Origin: Candidatus Nomurabacteria bacterium
GTDB lineage: Bacteria > Patescibacteriota > Minisyncoccia > Phycocordibacterales > UBA9973
Direction of reading: 5' to 3'
NCBI GenBank assembly: GCA_943354205.1
Contig: CALRBJ010000009.1
Location: forward strand, 1-17,454
Length of the DNA stretch: 17,454 nt
Within the stretch, counting starts at the first letter, position 1. Each line of letters opens with the position of its first letter. This document shows, piece by piece, positions 7,119 through 12,472 of the stretch. The notes below the pieces were generated by a model. That model saw only the letters and a program-made list of their open reading frames with translations, made no database searches and was not told the origin of the DNA. The position numbers and the translations under genes are program-made.

Positions 7119-8171
7119 TTAAGACAAAATTTTAATGATAGCGAGTTCAAGCGGCAGGCTCGGGATAAATGCTTTGGCGGTTTGCTCGTAGGCTTCAATG
7201 AGGGCGAGGAGGGTTTCGGCTTTGGTAATTTTAGAAGTGTCTTTTGCCAAGTCGGCGGCGAGTTTTAAATCACCCTCGCTCAAATCGGCCTTCATACCCT
7301 CAAACATTTCCGGCGCATAGCGCAAGAGCATGGCCAAGCGCAGTTTGCTCGTGATGAGTTTTATAAATAATTTCATATCTATGTCGGCATCGCTCGCCTC
7401 TTTTACACATGCGATAGCGCCCGAAGCATCGCCGGCGATGAGCGCATGGAAAAAGGCAGAAATGTTTTTACCGCTCGGCGCGCCGGCTACTGATTCTATT
7501 TCGGCTAAAGTTATTTTTTTGCCTGCCCGGCCATTTGAGGACGGGTCGCCTGAAAATGAAAGTACTTTTTGAAGTATGCCTAGAGTGTCACGGAATGAAC
7601 CATCGCCCAAAAGCGCGACGAGCTCACTCGCGCCGGCGTCTAGTGTAAAGCCTTCCTTATTTGCGATATCGCTCGCTACATTTTTTAACAAATTTTCGGC
7701 TGGTTTTTTTAATTCAAAAGTTTGGCAGCGGGAAACGATGGTCTCGGGTACTTTGTAGAGTTCGGTAGTCGCTAAAATAAAAACCACATGCGCTGGGGGT
7801 TCTTCCAATGTTTTCAAAAGCGCATTGAAGGCTTCTTTGGTCAGCATGTGCACCTCGTCGATAATGTAGACCTTATATTTAGAATCAAAAGGCATGGTGC
7901 GCACACCTTCGCGCAGTTCGCGGATGTCGTCTATCCCGCGGTTCGAGGCCGCATCCATCTCCACGATATCGTTTGGGCTGGTGCCGAGCTCGCGAGCGAT
8001 AATTCTCGCGATAGTCGTCTTGCCCGTGCCGCGGCTACCGGTGAGCAAGTACGCGTGTGCGATATTGCCTTTTTTCAAAGCAGTCTCCAAGACTTTTACA
8101 ATATGCTCCTGCCCCACGACATCCTTAAATGTCTCCGGGCGATATTTGCGATAGAGTGCTAAATCTGACAT
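7119..8171 (-). CDS. dnaX: DNA polymerase III clamp-loader subunit gamma/tau, short form
   Basis: A 350-residue AAA+ motor subunit that loads the sliding clamp. Walker A is GSRGTGKT (45-52), Walker B is IIDEVHML (103-110) and the sensor 1/arginine-finger region is ETIVSRCQTF (143-152). The usual four-cysteine zinc module between Walker A and EMDAASN is missing: IARELGTSPNDIVEMDAASN joins directly. The protein ends after the clamp-loader collar domain and lacks the extra C-terminal domains of tau that bind DnaB and the polymerase, so it is gamma-like throughout. Residues 208-217 (GDPSSNGRAG) look like a small insertion and coincide with an imperfect DNA hairpin. The start ATG at 8171 has a -10 box 6 bases upstream. 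Confidence 0.95.
   Translation of the reverse strand: MSDLALYRKYRPETFKDVVGQEHIVKVLETALKKGNIAHAYLLTGSRGTGKTTIARIIARELGTSPNDIVEMDAASNRGIDDIRELREGVRTMPFDSKYKVYIIDEVHMLTKEAFNALLKTLEEPPAHVVFILATTELYKVPETIVSRCQTFELKKPAENLLKNVASDIANKEGFTLDAGASELVALLGDGSFRDTLGILQKVLSFSGDPSSNGRAGKKITLAEIESVAGAPSGKNISAFFHALIAGDASGAIACVKEASDADIDMKLFIKLITSKLRLAMLLRYAPEMFEGMKADLSEGDLKLAADLAKDTSKITKAETLLALIEAYEQTAKAFIPSLPLELAIIKILS
7526..7545. repeat. Imperfect hairpin inside dnaX, possible decayed palindromic insertion
   Basis: CCCGGCC (7526-7532) pairs with GGACGGG (7539-7545) with one central mismatch around a 6-base loop. The DNA encodes about residues 209-216 (DPSSNGRA), a Gly/Ser/Pro-rich stretch between SFSG and KKITLAEIES that I would not expect in most DnaX proteins. 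It may be a degraded relative of the elements in dus and topA, but chance is not excluded. Confidence 0.3.
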
Positions 8172-8177
8172 GGACCC

Positions 8178-8206
8178 AGTATACTATTTTAGAAATTCAT
8201 TCACAA
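8178..8206 (-). promoter_or_regulatory. Promoter of dnaX (leaderless geometry), inside the dus 3' end
   Basis: On the minus strand there is TTGTGA (8206-8201), exactly 17 bases, then TATACT (8183-8178). Six bases then separate it from the dnaX ATG. Most of it lies within the last codons of dus, so dnaX can be transcribed on its own. Confidence 0.6.
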
Positions 8207-9194
8207 TTCGCTCTACGTCGGAGGCATTGGTCGCTTCCTCCATAAGGCGCACGCGGAGTTCTTTGGCGCCGTCAAAACCGTTTACATAGGCCTTGTAATG
8301 TTTTTTCATTATGGAAAAAGATTTTATATCACCCAAAAGTTCTTCAAAAAGTTTCGTGTGCTCTACCATGACAGAAAGTTTTTCTTTAACATCCGGCTCC
8401 TCAAGGTCGGACCTTTTTGGGGATTTAAGGTCCGACCTTTTCCCGCCGGAAAACAACCATGGATTTCCAAATATCGCTCGGCCGAGCATGACACCATCGC
8501 ATTTAAATTGTTTTGCCTTTTCTTTAGCATCTTCCAAATCTTTTATATCACCATTGCCAAGTATCAATGTCTCGGGAGAAATTTCATCGCGGAGTTTTAT
8601 AATTTCAGGCATCAGTTCCCAGTGCGCCGGTACGGCCGACATTTCTTTGCGGGTGCGCAAGTGCACGGTGAGCGCCGGCAATTTTTGTTCTAGTAAAAAT
8701 CGTATCCAAGTATTTATTTCTTCTTTATTAAAACCAATTCGTGTTTTTACTGAAACAGGCAAGGCCTGTTTATTTTTACCAATAGCTCCGCGCCGGGCAG
8801 CTTCTATTATTTGTTTCGCTAGTTCTGGACTTTTAATTGTAGCCGCACCCGCGCCCTGCTTTTCTATCGTCTTGTCGGGGCAACCCATGTTTATATCTAT
8901 GCCGTCAAAGCCGAGCTCTGCGCAAAGCCGCGCCGCCATTTCCATCTTTTCCGGGTTGCCACCAAAAAGCTGGGCCACAATTGGGCGCTCTCCTTCGGTA
9001 TATTCCAAATCTCTCTTCAATTTTTCGCGGGCCACCGGGTGCGCCAAGCCGTCGGCCGAAACAAACTCCGTCCACATCACATCGGGCTTGCCGTATTTTG
9101 CTATGACCCGGCGAAAAGCCGTGTCGGTGACATCGGCCATGGGCGCCAGCACAAAAAACGGCTTCTTCAATTTTTCCCAAAATGAATTCTGCAT
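8184..9194 (-). CDS. dus: tRNA-dihydrouridine synthase (DusB-like)
   Basis: This 336-residue FMN enzyme reduces uridine to dihydrouridine in tRNA D loops using NADPH. The N-terminal TIM barrel shows LAPMADVTDTAFR (16-28), the FMN-site segment VAQLFGGNPE (73-82), and INMGCP (101-106) with catalytic C105. It continues with VSVKTRIG (147-154), VHLRTR (177-182) and GNGDI (213-217), then the phosphate-binding GVMLGRAIFGNPW (234-246). The C-terminal helical domain begins at about 268. Between them, residues 252-264 carry RSDL twice, encoded by a paired palindromic DNA element (8403-8439), in a linker that is normally variable. Purine-rich AGAGGA lies just before the ATG, the only Shine-Dalgarno-like sequence among these genes. 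It follows the ftsQ-like gene after 35 bases. Confidence 0.95.
   Translation of the reverse strand: MQNSFWEKLKKPFFVLAPMADVTDTAFRRVIAKYGKPDVMWTEFVSADGLAHPVAREKLKRDLEYTEGERPIVAQLFGGNPEKMEMAARLCAELGFDGIDINMGCPDKTIEKQGAGAATIKSPELAKQIIEAARRGAIGKNKQALPVSVKTRIGFNKEEINTWIRFLLEQKLPALTVHLRTRKEMSAVPAHWELMPEIIKLRDEISPETLILGNGDIKDLEDAKEKAKQFKCDGVMLGRAIFGNPWLFSGGKRSDLKSPKRSDLEEPDVKEKLSVMVEHTKLFEELLGDIKSFSIMKKHYKAYVNGFDGAKELRVRLMEEATNASDVERIVNEFLK
8403..8439. repeat. Paired palindromic element inside dus
   Basis: Two 13-base odd-centre palindromes, AAGGTC-G-GACCTT (8403-8415) and AAGGTC-C-GACCTT (8427-8439), lie 24 bases apart and so in the same frame. Because the centre bases are G and C, they are also perfect inverted repeats of each other. 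Each encodes RSDL in the dus frame (residues 253-256 and 261-264). Confidence 0.85.
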
Positions 9195-9203
9195 TGTTCC
9201 TCT

Positions 9204-9232
9204 CTTATACTTATTCTTATTACTTATACTTA
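9204..9232. repeat. A/T-rich 10-bp direct repeat before dus
   Basis: CTTATACTTA occurs at 9204-9213 and again at 9223-9232, 19 bases apart, within a CTTAT-rich stretch. On the minus strand each copy contains TATAAG. The nearer one lies 9 bases before the dus ATG and could act as a -10 box. The farther copy overlaps the stop codon of the ftsQ-like gene. Confidence 0.5.
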
Positions 9233-10075
9233 TTGTGAGAACTTATAATACACTTTATTTTCAAATCGTAAATCTATGTATTTGAGCGAGGCATAATTCT
9301 CTTTGATTTTTGTCTTCAGAGGTTCAGTGTTTAAAGCAGAAGAAAGATTGTTGTAGATTTTGGTGAAATCAGATTTTTCTTTTATTAGAAGTTTGGGCGA
9401 GTTTGCACCAGCAAGGGCTATAGCAAAAGAGCCCGGCAGGTCGGAAGACAAGGAAATCGATTTTAGGCCGATCGCTGGCAGAGAATTTATCAAATCTGAA
9501 ATGCCTGCCATAGTTTCCGGAGAAAAAACTTTCGCACCGATCGGGTGTGCTGCATCGGCCGAAGAAAGAGTAGTAAAAAATTTAAAATACACATCGCCCG
9601 AGAAAAATGGGGCTTCGGAAAATATCAGGCCGTCTTTGTTCAGGAAATAGCACTTAATCGCATCGGCGCACCACAAAAATTCTTGGTTCTGCTCGGTTAG
9701 TTTTATATCCAAGGTACTGTGCTCCCCCATAGCCACATTCAAATTTTTTATCCTTTTAAAATTATCCCGCAAATCTCTTTCTATTTTATTCTTGGGATAA
9801 ATAAAAATATTTTTCTTGGAAAAAAGATGGAGATAATTTCCAGAAATGTCTTTTTGCACGGCTGATTTTATTTCATCAGTCGAAATCACACTCGCACCGG
9901 AGACCGCCACATCTTTTATGGCAAAGCCTTTTATTTTAGAAACAAGAGAGAGGATGAAAAATAGAGCGACGAGGCACACAAAATAAAAAACTGCCTTGCG
10001 TAGAAATATCTGGCGCCTTTGTTTTTTTAACTGTTCCAAATGCGCCGATTTAAAAGAGAGCATTTTCTTTTGCAT
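9230..10075 (-). CDS. ftsQ: FtsQ-like divisome protein with POTRA domain
   Basis: A 281-residue bitopic membrane protein. A basic cytoplasmic tail (residues 1-26) precedes one membrane helix at about 27-47. A POTRA domain follows at about 50-124 (FAIKDVAVSGASVISTDEIKSAV, then RDLRDNFKRIKNLNVAMG). The FtsQ beta domain then shows CYFLNKDGLIFSEAPFF at 142-158. C136 and C142 are close enough to pair. FtsQ recruits the FtsBL complex and helps regulate septal peptidoglycan synthesis. Its ATG is 1 base after the serS stop, so the two genes are co-transcribed and probably coupled. A second ATG at 10063 is possible. The name rests on domain order rather than close similarity. Confidence 0.85.
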   Translation of the reverse strand: MQKKMLSFKSAHLEQLKKQRRQIFLRKAVFYFVCLVALFFILSLVSKIKGFAIKDVAVSGASVISTDEIKSAVQKDISGNYLHLFSKKNIFIYPKNKIERDLRDNFKRIKNLNVAMGEHSTLDIKLTEQNQEFLWCADAIKCYFLNKDGLIFSEAPFFSGDVYFKFFTTLSSADAAHPIGAKVFSPETMAGISDLINSLPAIGLKSISLSSDLPGSFAIALAGANSPKLLIKEKSDFTKIYNNLSSALNTEPLKTKIKENYASLKYIDLRFENKVYYKFSQ

Positions 10076-10076
10076 T

Positions 10077-11390
10077 TTATTCCAAAGTTATTTTGTCTTT
10101 TCCGATGTATGGGCGCAGAACTTCTGGAATGGTAATAGAACCATCTTCGTTTTGGTAGTTTTCAATGATAGCCACCATGGTTCGCCCCATTGCAAAGAGA
10201 GTTGCGTCATTCATGTGAACTGGTTCTATCTTGCCATCAGCGCGTTTAATGCGAGTGCCTAACCGGCGAGACTGGAAACTGCCTATCAAATCGGCACTGT
10301 GGGTTTCGCGATACTTATTTTGTCCAGGCATCCAAGTTTCTATATCGAGCTGGCGAACATCGGGGAACCCCATGTCTCCAGTACAAACAGCAACTACTTG
10401 GTATGGAAGTTTTAATTTTTGCAAAACATATTCCTGGATAGCCACGAGAAAATCTTGCTCTTGAATAGAATTTTCAGGCAAGCAGAAAGTTTCCATTTCT
10501 AATTTATCAAATTGGTGTTGGCGAATAATGCCTTTTGTATCCCTTCCATAAGACCCAGCTTCCCGTCTAAACGCGGTTGAATACCCAAGATAACGCAATG
10601 GCATATCTGCTTCGGTAAATATAGTATCGGCATACATAGCGCCCAAAGTATGCTCGGCGCTACCAACCAACATCAAATCATCATTTGGAAAAAGATAATG
10701 TTCTTCAGGTGTCATGAATCGCGCCATCTTTACTTGCATAACTGGCTTGATAAATACTGGTGGAAGAACAGGCATAAACGGAGTCACTTTTACGGAAACT
10801 TTTGCATCATCCGCAATTTTCTGCAGAGTTTCCACATTGGTCATAATTTCTAGACACATTTGAATAAGTGCAAATTGAATACGAACCAAATCGCCTTTTA
10901 TGTATGCCAAACGCGGACCAGCAACTTCGGTTGCAGTTTTTGTATCAATAATATCTAGGGCTTCACCAAGTTCATCGTGCTCTTTTGGAGTAAAAGAAAA
11001 TTGTGGTTTTTCTCCCCAAGTCCTCACTACTTTATTTCCAGACTCATCTGGGCCTATCGGAGTATCGACTGAGACGATGTTTGGAATTTGAAGCATCGCC
11101 TTTTGCCAAGCTTCTATAATTTCCTTCAAGTCATCTTCTCGCTTTTTCAAATCTTCTTTTAAAACTTTCATCTCCTCAATCATTTGGAAGCGAGTTGTGT
11201 CATCTTTTTCTACTTTTATCTTGTTTGAAACCTGGTTTTGTTCAGCGCGAAGAGCCTCTACGCTAACTAGAGAGGCTAGGCGTTTATCGTCCAAAGAAAT
11301 TAACTCATCCAAATCAAGATTCCTGCCACGGTTCTTTGCCGAAGCCTCTACAATATCCCTATTTTCCCGTATGAATTTGATATCTAACAT
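10077..11390 (-). CDS. serS: Seryl-tRNA synthetase
   Basis: A class II synthetase charging tRNA-Ser (and tRNA-Sec where present), 437 residues from the chosen ATG at 11390 (MLDIKFIREN), the normal SerRS start. The N-terminal long helical arm that grips the tRNA covers about 25-105 and is rich in Lys and Glu. The catalytic core has motif 2 at about 267-300 (GYSTAFRREAGSYGRDTKGI) and motif 3 as GRTMVAIIENYQ near the C-terminus. The reading frame stays open upstream to an ATG at 11501, but that extension runs through an inverted repeat and is not SerRS-like. A perfect TATAAT lies 7 bases before the chosen ATG, which supports it and suggests a leaderless mRNA. ftsQ follows directly. Confidence 0.96.
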   Translation of the reverse strand: MLDIKFIRENRDIVEASAKNRGRNLDLDELISLDDKRLASLVSVEALRAEQNQVSNKIKVEKDDTTRFQMIEEMKVLKEDLKKREDDLKEIIEAWQKAMLQIPNIVSVDTPIGPDESGNKVVRTWGEKPQFSFTPKEHDELGEALDIIDTKTATEVAGPRLAYIKGDLVRIQFALIQMCLEIMTNVETLQKIADDAKVSVKVTPFMPVLPPVFIKPVMQVKMARFMTPEEHYLFPNDDLMLVGSAEHTLGAMYADTIFTEADMPLRYLGYSTAFRREAGSYGRDTKGIIRQHQFDKLEMETFCLPENSIQEQDFLVAIQEYVLQKLKLPYQVVAVCTGDMGFPDVRQLDIETWMPGQNKYRETHSADLIGSFQSRRLGTRIKRADGKIEPVHMNDATLFAMGRTMVAIIENYQNEDGSITIPEVLRPYIGKDKITLE

Positions 11391-11397
11391 GGATTTG

Positions 11398-11403
11398 ATT
11401 ATA
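11398..11403 (-). promoter_or_regulatory. -10 box of serS (leaderless geometry)
   Basis: A perfect TATAAT on the minus strand lies 7 bases before the serS ATG. The -35 is weak (TTTCAA, 17 bases further upstream). The box lies downstream of the inverted repeat at 11435-11545, so that repeat would not be in the serS mRNA made from this promoter. Confidence 0.6.
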
Positions 11404-11434
11404 CAAAAAATGTTAAAATTTTGAAAGGCGCAGC

Positions 11435-11545
11435 GCGAAAGCGAAACCCATGTAAAAAATTTCGCGCCCGAGGGTCCCACTTTGTCCCCCTTAGCGCCCA
11501 AAGAAGGGCGCAGGGACGAAATTTTTTATATGGGTGAAGCTTCGC
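11435..11545. repeat. Large imperfect inverted repeat between serS and dprA
   Basis: The left core 11446-11464 (ACCCATG, six A's, TTTCG) matches the reverse complement of 11517-11535 at 18 of 19 positions. GCGAA at 11435-11439 pairs with TTCGC at 11541-11545 further out. Inside is a second perfect hairpin, GCGCCC (11494-11499) with GGGCGC (11506-11511), loop AAAGAA. The element is GC-rich in the middle, unlike its flanks, and has no ORF of its own. It could be a miniature mobile repeat or a control structure between the divergent genes. Confidence 0.75.
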
Positions 11546-11561
11546 ATGCAGATAAATAATT

Positions 11562-12422
11562 ATGTATAAAATCAACAAACTCAAAAAAGAAGATTGGCCA
11601 GCGGGGCTTTTTGAAATTCCCCAACCACCGACACAATTATATATACGCGGAGATCTGCCGCCGAAAGAAAACATTCACTTGGCTATCGTCGGCACCCGCA
11701 GATGCTCAAGCTATGGAAAAGATGTTTGTGAAAAACTAATTGCCGGACTCAAAGGCTACCCTATTACTATAGTATCGGGGCTCGCCACCGGCATAGATAC
11801 TTTCGCGCACAAATACGCAATGCAAAACAACTTGCCGACTATTGCGGTGCCGGGCTCGGGCTTGGACGAAATCGCTCTTTTTCCAAAACCAAACATCCCT
11901 CTTGCTAGAGAAATAGAAAAACACGGATGTTTGCTTTCAGAATTTGAACCAGAATTCAAAGCCACACAGTATTCTTTTCCCCAAAGAAACAGAATCGTCG
12001 CCGGTATGTGCAAGGCCGTACTCGTAGTAGAAGCTCCCGAAAAATCCGGTGCGCTAATCACTGCAAGAATGGCGGTAGACTACAACCGCGATGTGTTGGC
12101 CGTGCCAGGCCAAATATTTGCGCCCAATGCCTCCGGCACCAACCGCCTCATTCGCCAAGGCGCGACACCCATCACCTGTGCGCAAGATTTACTTGAAGCG
12201 CTCGGTTTTGATTTACCCGATGATGAAATGAAGCAAGAAAAACTTTTTGCTGATTGCTCTCCGGAAGAAAATAAAATTTTAGAAATACTGCTTGAACCCA
12301 CTCCGCGCGATGAACTCATTCGCGCCCTCGGCCGACCGATAACCGAAACAAATATGCTTCTTTCAGCGATGGAAATAAAAGGAATGATAAAAGAAGAAAT
12401 GGGAGAAATACGAAGAGGATAA
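11562..12422 (+). CDS. dprA: DNA processing protein DprA/Smf
   Basis: A 286-residue protein that binds incoming single-stranded DNA and loads RecA during natural transformation. The Rossmann-like core has AIVGTRRCSSYG (41-52), IVSGLATGIDTFAH (70-83), TIAVPGSGLD (93-102), the DNA-contacting SFPQRNRIVAG (138-148), EAPEKSGALITARMA (157-171) and VPGQIFAPNASGTNRLIRQGA (181-201). A C-terminal winged-helix domain at about 230-286 (SPEENKILEILLEPTPRDEL) resembles the DprA WH module. The usual N-terminal SAM-like domain is absent or reduced to about 30 residues. No Shine-Dalgarno precedes the ATG. The gene is divergent from serS and 50 bases ahead of topA, the same order seen in many bacteria. Confidence 0.95.
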   Translation: MYKINKLKKEDWPAGLFEIPQPPTQLYIRGDLPPKENIHLAIVGTRRCSSYGKDVCEKLIAGLKGYPITIVSGLATGIDTFAHKYAMQNNLPTIAVPGSGLDEIALFPKPNIPLAREIEKHGCLLSEFEPEFKATQYSFPQRNRIVAGMCKAVLVVEAPEKSGALITARMAVDYNRDVLAVPGQIFAPNASGTNRLIRQGATPITCAQDLLEALGFDLPDDEMKQEKLFADCSPEENKILEILLEPTPRDELIRALGRPITETNMLLSAMEIKGMIKEEMGEIRRG

Positions 12423-12434
12423 AAAATTATAAAT

Positions 12435-12463
12435 TTGCCTAAAAAAATGTTTTCGTGTAATAC
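12435..12463 (+). promoter_or_regulatory. Promoter of topA (leaderless geometry)
   Basis: TTGCCT (12435-12440), 17 bases, then TAATAC (12458-12463), followed by 9 bases to the topA ATG. Transcription would start 2-3 bases before the ATG. There is no terminator after dprA, so read-through from dprA is also likely. Confidence 0.55.
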
Positions 12464-12472
12464 TTAGCGGAC

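Noticed and set aside
8311..9285. 324-codon plus-strand frame opposite dus
   Set aside because: It is a shadow of dus: the minus-strand frame has every Dus motif, while this frame encodes Ser-rich sequence with no recognisable domain.
11391..11501. Extended N-terminus of serS starting at 11501
   Set aside because: The extra 37 residues run through the inverted repeat and do not resemble SerRS. The normal SerRS N-terminus begins at 11390, just after a TATAAT box.
11404..11520. T-box riboswitch before serS
   Set aside because: A stretch on the minus strand (AGTGGGACCC) loosely recalls the T-box sequence, but the conserved 14-base motif is not matched, no specifier stem is evident, and the likely promoter lies downstream of it.
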